64,000 nt of DNA, from positions 175,026,056 to 175,090,055 of the forward strand of contig NC_071389.1 in the NCBI RefSeq assembly GCF_022682495.2. Direction: 5' to 3'. This stretch comes from Desmodus rotundus. Lineage: Eukaryota; Chordata; Mammalia; Chiroptera; Phyllostomidae. This document shows positions 36,735 to 47,625 of the stretch, piece after piece; the first letter of the stretch is position 1, and every line of letters starts with the position of its first letter. Both the position numbers and the translations under genes were made by a program. The notes below the pieces were generated by a model, which saw only the letters and a list, made by a program, of their open reading frames with translations, ran no database searches and had not been told where the DNA came from.

Positions 36735-36885
36735 CCACAAACTCTCACCCTGTGGGTACACATATTGGAATTACCTGGAAGCTTTTAAAAAAATCCTAGG
36801 ACATACCTTAGACCAGGCCTCAGCATTTTTAAAGTCTAGTAATTTCAGTGAGAGGCCAAGTGTGAGAGCCATTGCCCAGCACAGA
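36735..36885 (+). repeat. MER5-like fragment
   Basis: 'gtacacatattggaattacc', 'tggaagcttttaaaaaaatc' and 'accaggcctcagcattttta' follow the 5' portion of a MER5-type element. Confidence 0.45.
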
Positions 36886-37867
36886 GCTTTACTTAGTTCT
36901 TTGCCCACAACAGAGGCTCAAAAATCTGTTTTCTAATTGCATAAATGAACCTTTACTCATTACCTGACTCCCTCATCATAGCTGAGAATGAGAGCGAATA
37001 GCTGTGTTTTCCAGATACTGAATTAATCAGCCCTACAAGTCTTCAAAAAACAGACAGGAGCAACTAATTTGTAGCTTCAGGGAATGAGTCTTTGTTATTA
37101 CTGGGTTGTTGTTTTTTTGTATGCTTTTTTTTTTTTTTTGCTGTCAAACTAATATATTATGCTCGCAGAGTAGTAAGACAAGTCTAAAACTATTGTGGCA
37201 GAAAATGCTGTTTCAGGGGGGAAATAGAGTGAGCAGACCTCTGTTTCTGCCAATTGACCATTCAGGCATCTTGTCATCCAAGCAAACAGATGATTCGCCT
37301 GTGTGGACATTGGTCGTTCAGCATGCAAAGGCTGCTAGGCATTCCCCAAAACTGTTGTTCTGAATTTAACTGGCGCCAGTGTGGCATCGCACAGCACAAA
37401 ATAAGGGGAAGAATCCATGAGGATCAAGGTAACCTTCACTCCTAGAAGCAAAGGAATGTGCATTGCACATTTGAGGACATAAGGTAAAGGAAGAGAAGAG
37501 AAGGGGGAGATTCAATTTTAAGCTCCGACTTGCCTTACCATTTGGGAAGTCAAAAAATACTGATTTCCAACCCATCTTCAGAGCCTATGGACTCATGTTG
37601 AAACAAGCAGTGCCAGTATGCTGCTGATTGCTTCTAAAACACTTGCATGCCTCGCAGAGAACCTTTTAAAAGCTCGTCTTTCATCAGCATTCCTTAAGGG
37701 GGTAGACAGGATGTTTCTTATAGATTGGCACAGATGAATATCATTGACTGCTCATTGTTCCGAAGTGCATTACCACAGAAGAAGCAGTTTAACTATTTAA
37801 TCTTCACAGATGTTCAATGTAGTGCCTTGTATGCTTAAGACCCATTTATTTTAAAAATAGATGATCT

Positions 37868-38480
37868 TTGTGTTAGCTTTCTATAGTGTCACAATTACCA
37901 CCCATTTAGCGACTTAATACGACAGCCACGTATGATCTCTCCATTTCCACGGGCCAGGAGTCCAGCATCATCTTAGCCAGATTCTTCACTAAGGGTTTCA
38001 ACCAAGGTGTTGGCTGAGTGCGTTCTGCTTTAGAGGCTTGACTAGGGAAAAGTCTGCTTCCAAGCTCATTTGGGATTTTGACAGAATTCGTTCATTTGCA
38101 GCTGTATGCCCGAGGTCCCCATTTCCTTGCTGACTGTCAGCCAGGGACCCCCCGGGCTCTAGCGGGGCCTACAGCCCCTTCCTGTGTGGCCGTCTCACAG
38201 CTTGGCAGCTTACTTCTTCAAAGCCAGCAAGGGCACCTTTCTCATTGCGGTGTTATGAGACATAACATAATTTTGGAAGTGATACCCCATCACTGTTGCC
38301 TTATTCTGTTGGTTAGAATAACATATCTGTGGGTGTGATATCCCATCGTGTTTGCCATAGTCTTTGGTTAGAAGGTGGTCACAGGTTCCACAGTGAAGAA
38401 GCGGTGTGAGGGGAGGGGAGTGCACACAGTTGTGTCTCGTGGCTGTGACCCTAGGGTGTGTGTTCACCACAATATTCTAA
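37868..38480 (+). repeat. Ancient mammalian interspersed repeat with internal duplication
   Basis: A long recognisable series: 'tgtgttagctttctatagtg', 'gggccaggagtccagcatca', 'tctgcttccaagctcatttg', 'cttggcagcttacttcttca', 'aagccagcaagggcaccttt', 'gatatcccatcgtgtttgcc', 'ggtcacaggttcca', 'gtgtgttcacc'. The block at 38279-38318 is repeated imperfectly at 38335-38373. I remember the consensus but do not assign the family. Confidence 0.52.
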
Positions 38481-38559
38481 GCAGGCATTTTATCAGGTTG
38501 TTAACTTAATAGAACCAACTCAATAAAAGAGGCCTGGTGTGGAGTGCAGGAGATAGCAT

Positions 38560-38740
38560 CAGGAGTAGTGCACTCTGCAGTTGTGCCCCTCCGTGGCCTT
38601 AGACTAGCTTGTCACTTGAACTCTGAGACTCAGTTCTAATTTCAGTGAAATGGGAGCAGCTACCGTCTGCCGTATAGAGTTGTAAATATAAAATCGCACA
38701 TGAATTTGAATGTTCCTATAAATTGCTCAATAAATCAGTT
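38560..38740 (+). repeat. MIR-like fragment
   Basis: 'agcttgtcacttgaactctg', 'agactcagttctaatttcag' and 'tgaaatgggagcagctaccg' follow MIR. Diverged. Confidence 0.45.
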
Positions 38741-39009
38741 TCCATGAAAAAGAATGATCAACAGAGATTATTTTAGTATGTTTGTGTCCTTTAAACCCAA
38801 ATCAAGTCACCAAGATCAAATCCTTCTTCATTTAACTCAATTTCTGGAATTTTTGCAATTTAGAAATAATACTTTATAACTTATTTTTTTCTAGCAAATA
38901 TGCATTCCTATATGCAGGGTCAGCTTCCAGTTGAATCCTTAATTACCATAGACCTTTCCCCTCCCAATGAAAAAGATGGAAGATGCTCATTTTTAAGTAT
39001 AAATAGATA

Positions 39010-39211
39010 GCCCTGGCTGGTGTGGCTCAGTGGATTGAGTTCAGGCCTGCGAACCAAAGGGTTGATGGTTTGATTCCCAGTCAGGGCACATGCCTGGGTT
39101 GCAGGCCAGGTTCCCGAGTAGGGGTCACGTGAGAGGAAACCATACATTGATGTTTCTCTCCCTCTGTTTCTCCCTCCCTAAAAATAAGTAAATAAAACCT
39201 TAAAAAATATG
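39010..39211 (+). mobile_element. VES SINE
   Basis: This is a bat VES SINE in plus orientation with the typical head gccctggctgg. Its A box is tggctcagtgg (39023-39033) and its B box ggtttgattcc (39067-39077). A 3' pyrimidine-rich segment (tttctctccctctgtttctc) precedes an A-rich tail with TAAATAAA. The short duplication aatagata flanks it at 39002-39009 and 39212-39219. It is transcribed, if at all, by RNA polymerase III from the internal boxes. Confidence 0.93.
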
Positions 39212-39469
39212 AATAGATAATGAAGATCTTAAAATGTCAAGCTGTAGGTCAAAGAATTTCATCCCAGCTCATACTGTTTAGGAATATAGACCACATCTCA
39301 GGAACAAAGAAACTAAGCATTTTGTTTTCAATATTCTACTTGTTGAAACAGTGCAGAATTTGGGTTCCACTGAAGTGTATTCTGACAATTAGAGCCATCA
39401 TGATAAGCTCTACCTGTTTGGGGGGAATGAATATTATATAAAGAAAACCATCAGAAAAAGGTAGACATA

Positions 39470-39596
39470 GAGGGGTTGGCAAAAGTAGGTTTACAGTGTG
39501 AGTAGGCGAAATACGGTTTGTTCTTGTACTATATATTTATTTATTAATTACGGTATTATTTATTTATTATTATTTACCTACTTTCGCCCACCCCTG
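39470..39596. mobile_element. Mariner-like MITE, 127 bp
   Basis: Terminal inverted repeats of about 25 bp match at 19 positions: left 39470-39494 starts gaggggttggcaaaagtagg, and the right end reversed starts caggggtgggcgaaagtagg. The flanks are TA on the left (39468-39469) and CA on the right, consistent with a mutated TA target duplication. The interior is AT-rich with no open frame. It resembles small mariner-derived elements I associate with bat genomes; assignment to Tc1/mariner is inference from the ends and target. Confidence 0.8.
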
Positions 39597-39693
39597 CACA
39601 CCGTTCCCTGAGACCTTGTCTGCTTGGGAATGAAGTAAATGTTGGGGAAATCACACGGAGGCTCTTTGTCTCTGACAAATTACTGGAGCTGCG

Positions 39694-39722
39694 TTTCTGT
39701 CACTTTCTGTCACTTTCTGTCA
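39694..39722 (+). repeat. Three tandem copies of a 10-mer
   Basis: tttctgtcac is repeated three times, with the last base changed in the third copy. Confidence 0.9.
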
Positions 39723-39724
39723 TC

Positions 39725-41400
39725 TTTCCCTATATTAAGTTAAGGGAAAATGAAATTACTGGTAAAACAGAGTGCCTTTCTGAATGCCTGCCCCCACTCT
39801 TCCTCGTGATATTTCAAATCATGCCATCTACGCGGGACTTTGTAAGTACCTCAGTTCACATTCTGAAAGGACTCCTGAGGTTGGCCCGCTTAAGGAGCAA
39901 GAAGTACAGGAAAATCACATAGCCGCCGCAGAGTTGACTTGGTGATATGCATTTTTCACAGTTTGCTTCCGCATGCGTTTTTGACGTGCCCTGTGTCATT
40001 ATGATTTGCTGTTGTTGCATGCTAGCAAATTCATCAGTTCTAACACACTCTGTTCCCAGCTCTACCACTTGTGATCATGATTTGGATCTCGGTGCATTCC
40101 TGATAAATTAGGCCCGTATGATCACATAGCATGCGTCGGGAAGAAGGTGTACTGGATTCAAAATTTCAGACATTCTTGGTTTCTTGTTCTTCTCCAGAAA
40201 ACATTTTTCATAGGTCATCTTTCTTTCTTTTTTAAGAAGCAAGCCATAAGTTTAGAAAAGCAAATGACCTACTTTTGAGGATAAACAAGACCTTTTTCCC
40301 TACAAAACAAGTCCTATGTACAAAGGCACGTCTTTCCCTTTTGTTTGGACTAGTCCCATTTGAACTAACTACCTGTCACTACCCTACTCATATTTTGTTC
40401 ATATTATTAAACATATAAAATATAGACATTTAAAAAAATGAGATTAAAATTAATAGAGGCTAAAGTTTACATTTGCTTCCAGCACCCCTTTGGGGATGAC
40501 CGATGATAGATGAGGCAACAGACTGAAGGCATGAGGTGGTCCCCCAGTTCTTCCCTCCTGCAGTTTGTCCTTCCAAACCACTGCATTCCAACTCAGGAGT
40601 GTCATTGGGTTTGACATGTCTGTCTGTTGGTGGCAGAAGCTGGAGAGTAGCAGCGGTGTAGAGAGGGCTTCCACAAATTCACATCGCACATTTGACTTTT
40701 AGAAAAGCTACTTCTAAGTATCTCCTATCAGAGATACTATTTGCTTACAGGTTTCTCATTATACTCTTCAATATACTCATCATTATAGAAGATGAAGAGA
40801 AACACAGTCCTGATAAAATTGGGATAAAATTGGGCATTATTCCCAGTTGGATTCATGGAAGGCTACCCCTGAAATGTGTGAGTTTAGTGTTAATCACGGT
40901 GAGCCTTTGCTTCCACACTATTCATGGGCCTGTGTAGGAGCTGTGCTTTTTATGAATTCAGAATAAACTCTAATTAAGTAATTTTTATTTCTATTATTTA
41001 AGGAGAAGAAAATATTCTGATAGCTTTCTACTTCTTTGACAGCCCAGAATGACAGATGGTAGAATAAACATGCTGTAACCCTAAAACTTTATATAACATC
41101 AGGAAAATATTCTTCCTCAGTTAGAAATTATATACATGAACTAGAAGTTTGGATTGAATACCATATTTCATGCCTTCACTGGTTTTATTTCACTGAAAAT
41201 TGAGATAGATGGCTATATTTCTCGGCTGCCAAAAAAAAAAGACCTTTCTTTATCAGTATATATTTCAGTAAGAAGACACAGATCTCAGTGTTGCAAAACT
41301 GATGTAGAATGAGTTTGCCATTACACGTTTAAATTTATTAACAAAGTTATTTTTATTTGGCATTTCTTATTTATTGTAATATTCTGAACAGGGTGATTAC
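39725..41400. other. Intronic sequence, nothing recognised
   Basis: This is AT-rich, single-copy-looking sequence with only short incidental open frames. No gene, RNA or clear transposon was recognised. Confidence 0.4.
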
Positions 41401-41402
41401 TC

Positions 41403-41445
41403 AATATTCTAGTACTTTCTAATTTGTAATATTCTAGTACTTTCT
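41403..41445 (+). repeat. 18-bp direct repeat at a SINE insertion site
   Basis: aatattctagtactttct occurs at 41403-41420 and again at 41428-41445. The second copy overlaps the left target duplication of the adjacent SINE. Confidence 0.9.
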
Positions 41446-41668
41446 TTAAAAAATTTTTTTTTATCTTTTAGAGAGGGAGGGAGGGAGGGAGAGAAACATG
41501 GATGTACAAATGAAACGTAGGTTGGTTTCCTCTCTCACACCCCCAACTGGGGACCTGGTTTGCTATCCAGGCATGTGCCCTGATTGGCATCGAACTGGTG
41601 ACTTTCACTTTCAGGCCAGCACCCAAACCACTGTGCCACACCAGCCAGAGCTGCTATAGTACTTTCTT
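41435..41668 (-). mobile_element. VES SINE with target-site duplication
   Basis: This VES SINE is in minus orientation, body about 41447-41652, with its A/T tail on the left followed by a GGGA-rich segment. The A-box complement is ccactgtgcca near 41629-41639, and the B-box region is degraded (ggcatcgaactggtg). The duplication tagtactttctt flanks it at 41435-41446 and 41657-41668. It sits directly upstream of the truncated L1. Confidence 0.9.
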
Positions 41669-41689
41669 GATCACAATTATGTGTTCTCC

Positions 41690-43490
41690 TGCCTGTCTCA
41701 TAGGAATAACCTAACCAAGGATATAAAAGATGTGTACTTGGAAAGTCATGAGACACTGAAGAACGAAATAGAAGATAGAAATAAGTGGAAACACATACTA
41801 GGTTTATGGATAGGAAAAATTAACATCATTAAAATGTCCATACCATCCAAAGCAATCTATAGATTCAAAGCAATTCCTATCAAGATTCCAATGACATATT
41901 TCACAGAACTAGAACAAACATTTCAAAAATTTATATGGAACCACAAAAGGCCCCACATAGCAACAGTGATCTGAGGAAGAACAAAGTTGGAAGAATCACT
42001 CTACCTAATATCAAATTATACTATTAGGCCACAGTAATCAAAACAGCCTGTACTGCATAAAAACACACATATGGGAACAAAACAGAGAGCCCGGAAATAC
42101 ACCCACACCTTCACAGTTAGTTAATATTTGACAGAGGAAGCAAGCACATACAATGGGCTAAAGATAGTTTATTCAATAAATGGTGTTGGGACAATTGGAC
42201 AGATATGTGCAGAAAAATGAAACTAGACCACCTTCTTACACCACACCTAAGAACAAATTCAAAATGGATCAAAGACTTAAACGTTAGGCCCCAAACCATA
42301 AAAATCGCAGAAGAAAACACAGGCAACAAACTCTCAGACATTGCTCAGAGCAATATTTTATCAGATGTATCTCCCCAGGCAAGGGAAACAAAAAATAAAT
42401 AAATGGGACTACATCGAACTAAAACGTTTTTGCAAAGCAAAAGAAACCATCAACAAAATAAAAGGGCAGCCTACAGAATGGGAGAACATATACATGTAAC
42501 ATGTACCTGATGCATCTGGTAAAGGTTTAATATCCAAAATTTATAAAGAACCTGAAAAACTCAACACCAAAAAACCCCCAACAACCCATTTAAAAAATGG
42601 ACAAAAGACCTGAATAGACACTTCTCCAAAGAGGACATACAGATGGCCAATAGACATATGAAAAGATGCTCAACATCACAAATCATCAGAGAAATGCAAA
42701 CTAAAACCACAATAAATAACATCTCACAGATTGGCTATCATCAACAAATCAACAAACAATAAGTGCTGACGAGGATGTGGAGAAAGAGGAACCCTTTTGC
42801 ACTGTTGGTGGGAATGCAGATTGGTGTAGCCACTGTGGAAAGCAGTATGGAGATACCTCAAAAAATTAAAAATGATCTACCTTTTGATTCAGTGATCCCA
42901 CTTCTGAGAATGTATCTGAAGGAACCCAAAACACTAATTCAAAAGAGCATAAGCTTTTGTGCTCTTATGGACACAAGCCTTTATGTCAAATGCAGCCTTA
43001 TTTACAATCGCTAAGCTATGGAAGCACCCCAAGTGTCCATCAGTATATGAGTGGAAAAAACAACTATGGGACACTTATACAATGGAATACTACTCAGCCA
43101 TAAAAAAGAAGAGTTTTTAACCTTTGCCACATTATGGATAGAACTGGAGAACATTACACTAAGTGAAATAAGCCAGTCAGAGAAAGACAAATACCATTTG
43201 ACTTCACTCATATCTAGAATCTGTTGAACAAACCGCACTGACAAGAAAAATTGGCACAGACTCAGATGGAGAGCAGATGACAGCGGGGCGAGGGTGGAGG
43301 TACAGGGATGGAGCAAAAAGGAAAAAGGACTCACAGACATGGACAACAGTGTGGGTATTGCTAGGGGGAGGGGGCTATAAAGGACTAAATGTTAATGGGA
43401 AAAAAATACAAAAAAGAGAAAGGATATTTTCTAAACCATTAAAGATGATAGATAATCAGTTATTGTTACATTATTATTATCACATATAAA
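41690..43490 (+). pseudogene. 5'-truncated L1 LINE (ORF2 3' part and 3' UTR)
   Basis: This covers the downstream part of L1 ORF2, after the catalytic reverse-transcriptase core, plus the 3' UTR. Conceptual frames contain typical L1 words such as [19 protein letters not shown] near 41844. The nucleotide sequence follows the well-known L1 order: a 'ggaaccacaaaaggccccac' block, 'cacttctccaaagaggacat', 'atgctcaacatcacaaatca', 'ctgttggtgggaatgcaga', 'gaatactactcagccataa'. Stops and frameshifts (for example at 41972) break the frame. The endonuclease, RT core and ORF1 are absent, so the copy is dead. Its low divergence from the remembered L1 pattern suggests a fairly young insertion. Confidence 0.9.
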
Positions 43491-43566
43491 GGGTTTTTTT
43501 TACATTTATTACAGTTTAGGTCTTCCATCCCATGTATCTCCCATCCCACTTTTTTATAACATTTGG
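43491..43566 (-). repeat. Small antisense L1-derived fragment
   Basis: 'catttattacagtttaggtc' and 'ttccatcccatgtatctccc' resemble the reverse of a sequence often found at bat L1 ends. A T-run lies at its left edge. Tentative. Confidence 0.35.
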
Positions 43567-43973
43567 ACAGGAGTTTCCCATTAATACCTTCTTTGTGAGA
43601 TAATGTCTGTGAAGTGTTTTGAGGTCATCAGGAAGTGAAAGGTCATTTCATTAAGACAGAGTGTGAAGATGAACTGTTTGTATCACTTGCAGCCGATGTC
43701 ATGCTGGGATCAACACATATGTATAGAAAGCACGTTTTGCAATTTAGAAATTAGCTCGCCTTTCCTAGAATTATATACGTTTATATATATTTAAATGTAT
43801 ACATATTTAATGTCTTTAGATGAGGAGAGAAGAAAGAAGACACATACCAATGATGAGCTCTTGTATCTATGAGTCAATATTTGATTATTTTTAACCTTTG
43901 AAATTTAACAGCCAACAGTCATCCTTTGGTCCTGTTACATTTAAGACTTGGAAGGAATTACCCGGTTTGGATG

Positions 43974-43991
43974 GATAATTCTTTTAGCTTC

Positions 43992-44029
<38 letters not shown>

Positions 44030-44069
44030 GTTATTTAATTACAGTTGTATGCCTAGCTAAAGAATTATC
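43974..44069. repeat. T-rich insert flanked by an imperfect inverted repeat
   Basis: gataattcttttagct (43974-43989) and agctaaagaattatc (44055-44069) are reverse complements apart from one extra T. They enclose a T-run of about 26 (from 43992) and a short 'atttattgttatttaattac' segment. The interior resembles the small antisense L1-like fragment at 43491. Inverted rather than direct flanks are unusual for a target duplication. Confidence 0.8.
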
Positions 44070-44439
44070 TTGCTAAGTCTGTCAAGCTTAACCTGTCAGT
44101 TGCTTTCTTCTTCTGAGATAAAATTGTTTCATGGACTGTCATTTAATTCTTCAAAGTATAAAAGAGACAATGATTGAATTTCCAGACGGCTCCTGCCAGT
44201 GGTCACAATGACATTCCTCCGGAGATTACTCTGTGAATAGCAAGCCATTTGGCCACACCTTTGCAATGACCTCACAGAGCACTTTCCACCTGCCTGTATG
44301 TGTGACCTCACTCATTCCTTTTCTCCACTTTCCACTCCCTCCTATTAACATGAACTGGCAGGGCCACGTCAGCAGGCTTTAGTTGTTTTCTTTCTTCCTA
44401 TATGGATAGAATGGAGAATAGGTTCACCCAGACCTAATA

Positions 44440-44645
44440 ATAAAATCTAACATTTATTGAGCTCTTCTGATGTTCCAGGAACTGTTCTAAACATTTTACG
44501 TACACTGATTAATTTCTTAACAATGCTATGAAATAGCTAACATTGTCCCTGCTTACAGATGAGGAAGTTGAGGAGAAGGGATTCAGTTAGTGACACAGCC
44601 AGGATTTGGAATTTAGCAATCCTGGCTGCCAACACCCTGCCCTGT
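44440..44645 (-). repeat. MIR SINE (minus orientation)
   Basis: 'aacatttattgagctcttct', 'tgcttacagatgaggaagtt', 'gaggagaagggattcagtta', 'gtgacacagccaggatttgg' is MIR read backwards. Confidence 0.58.
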
Positions 44646-47475
44646 CTCTGACAATAGCTCACTGCTCAGTCTCTCGTCCGCCAGGCCCCGCTATTAGTGA
44701 TCTTGATGAATGGGGTATCTGTGAACACAAACAAGGAAACAAACCCCATGCCAGCCTTTGAATTGAATGTGGAATTTCATAAAAGTGTGTTCCAGCTAAA
44801 TATTTCACATATTGTTTGGATTAAGATTTTTCAAGATGAAGAAGACTAGCTTGCTGGTTTTGGGGTTCCTGGATTAAATCCACATGACTCAGTCATTATG
44901 GGACTCACTTAGGGCCTCCCTTGTCCTGGGAGGGTTAAGGGTTTTATTTGAACTCCTATGAAGTCCAAATAAGGACTGCTATAAAGTCTTCTAAATGAAA
45001 CCAGAGTCTCATATGCAAAAGGTGAACCAAATCCAGATTTTTAAGCTATTGATGTTCATATGCAGTTTCTTCCTGGCTAAAAGATGTTTCCCAAGGGAAA
45101 AAAAAAGGCAGTGGAAAACATGAATGTCTGGGTACAATAAAATTGTCACTATTAATCATTTGTACATATGAGAAGAATCGAGGCTGAGAACATATGAAGT
45201 ATCTTTGTATCTCAGGGTCTGCCTAACATCCAGAAGCAACCTGGGTGTGTGGTCTTATTCCCCAGTGTGGATAAGGCATCCTGGAAAATTCTGCTTTCCA
45301 CGCAGAGCTGGGAGCCCCTCCTCTCTCTCCTTACTACATCAGAAGGGGACGATGAATCCCCATGGAGCAGGGGTGAGGGTTTTATCCCGTGAGTGAGGCT
45401 CGCCGACCCTCCTCAGAGATCTCTTTATCAGTCATGCTCAGGATAGATGAGGGTCAGAATCATCTAGCTTCTTATGGATAGGAGGACTGCACATCGTCCC
45501 TAGTGACTCCGACCAGTGTGACTTCAGTCGCAAAGCCGGTGCCTCTAGTTGCAGGGTGCTGAGGGGGATTAATGTGATTTTCCTTAAGGGCCTGGGGTTT
45601 TGCATTTGAACATTCTTGGCCACAATCTTCGGAGCTACTGCGTTCAGCAACCTTGGCCATCAGGACGGTGCAGAGCGGCAGGCCTCCTTAAGGCCAGAGC
45701 CGAAGCCAGCAGCTCAGGCGTCAGGGCTGCAGCTCTCTCACCTCTTGTTCCACAAGGACACGTCTGAGAAAGGCTTATGGGTGACTGAATGGCCCAGGGC
45801 AGGGACTCCCCTGACCCACAGTGGGCATGCCTCGTGGGTTCATTTCACACCGGAAATAGGACAACATGTTTAATGTTTGATTTTATACTTCAAACCTTGT
45901 TCCCTTCCTATCCCTTTGCAATAAAATTCCAAGTTCTCGATTGCTTGTGGAATAAATTTATTTGAAAGGACAGTGTTACATTATATTTCTTGACTTTCCA
46001 GTTTAGAAAAAAAAAGGTCAATTCCTAGCTAAGAAATAATGCCCTATTTTTTTTTCTTTTGATTTCCCCCACTGGAAACCTCCCAAAAGAAGTTCATGTA
46101 TGTGAATTTCATCTCTCTTCTTCCTCATTCTTCCCAAAACTACTAAACTCAACCCGCCTGCTTTTCACTACAACTCTGGCCTGGCCACTGACCCCTATGA
46201 TGTGTGTGCAAGCTTGGGAAGTGCCGTTCCACACACTCATGCAAGGTCCAGACACGATCATCTGAAGCTCCCCGTGGCGCGGTGAAAGAGGCCGCTGTAG
46301 AGCATGACCAGAACTGGAGCTGCCCGCACTGAATCCCTCAGGGTCTCATTCTGCTTTCGCTGTTGATTGGTAATTGTTCTCTTTGACAAGCAGTGAATCA
46401 CTCTGTTGTGGCTTTCTGGGATGGCAATTGGAATATGAAAACCCGTAAACATTTTCTCACACATCTCTTCATGTCTTGATATTTTTGGATGTTACACAGC
46501 AGCCAGCAAATGTTTCCTAACAATTTTTTTTTTGGAGAAAGATGCAACCTAACTAGGGAAGATAATCCATTTAGGGGAATAAGCCAGATACTTCAAAAAA
46601 CTATGGTGGAGATTCGGAAAATCCGTACATTTAATTGCAGCACGGTGGGGCAGGAGATGGCTTTCACGCAGGTACAGAACTCTCATCCTGGGCCTGGAAC
46701 AGGGACTGATGGCAGAGACGTTAATGCAGTTCTGCAGCTCAGTTTAGATGAATAAAAGCAGTGCAGCGCCCTAGGCTGCACACTGTCTTCAACCCACATT
46801 GGCTTTTGAGACACAGTTGTTCCAAACTACCCCTGAGGTTGCAAAAAACTATGGCTGATCACCTAAGGAGGAAATCACTGCTGTATTTAGAAGCAAGAGT
46901 ATTAATTAAAGGACAGTAGAGAGGCTTACCGTGGGACCAGGATAGCTAAGAAGTATAGACACCTTCTCTCCTGACCCTATGCACACGCACAGTCATTCCT
47001 CCCACCCGCTCTTCCCCCCAAATAAACACGTTTTCTCCTGCTCCCCACTTCCCTGCCATTTTTTCTTTTATTTCTACATTTTCTGATTGCCAAAATTGTT
47101 TTGTTTAACTGGGGCATGGGGAAATAATTGTGTTTTAGGCAATACATCAACTACAGAAAGTAGTAAGTTATAATTTCAATGCAAACTCAGCAAACAATTA
47201 AGAAACTTTTACTGTAGGCAATTACTTCATGTAACTGAGATAAAAGTTATGGCTGATTTTTAACATGGCTATAACTCCAGGAAAGAGTTACATGCTAAGA
47301 GGGGAAACCTCTCCAGGGAAGCAGATTTGTCCACATTTCCATTGGGATTTACAAAGTCTCCACATCAGTCAGGGAGCTTGGAGGATGTTCTGTGTCTGTG
47401 TCCCAAATGGATGTCTCGGAGGTTTGTAGGAGTCAAACTTCCCTTTCAATACAGTCATTTAATTTATATTTATGA
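44646..47475. other. Intronic sequence, nothing recognised
   Basis: Open frames such as 45616-45873 (plus) and 46258-46464 (minus) are short and resemble no known family. No RNA gene or clear transposon was seen. Confidence 0.38.
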
Positions 47476-47479
47476 TTTG

Positions 47480-47625
47480 CTCCTCACAACAGGTTTCATT
47501 ATCCATTTTTTTACAGATAAGGACACTGAGACTCAAACATAGTAACTGATGTGCATAAAGTCACATAGCAAGAGAATCCTGGAATGCAAATGTAGGACTC
47601 CATGAATCCAAAGCATAACTCTCCC
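47480..47625 (-). repeat. MIR SINE fragment (minus orientation)
   Basis: 'ttttacagataaggacactg', 'agactcaaacatagtaactg', 'aaagtcacatagcaagagaa' follows MIR in reverse. Confidence 0.55.

Noticed and set aside
39694..39722. Direct repeats as a possible CRISPR-like array
   Set aside because: Three adjacent 10-mers without spacers in a mammalian intron are a simple tandem repeat.
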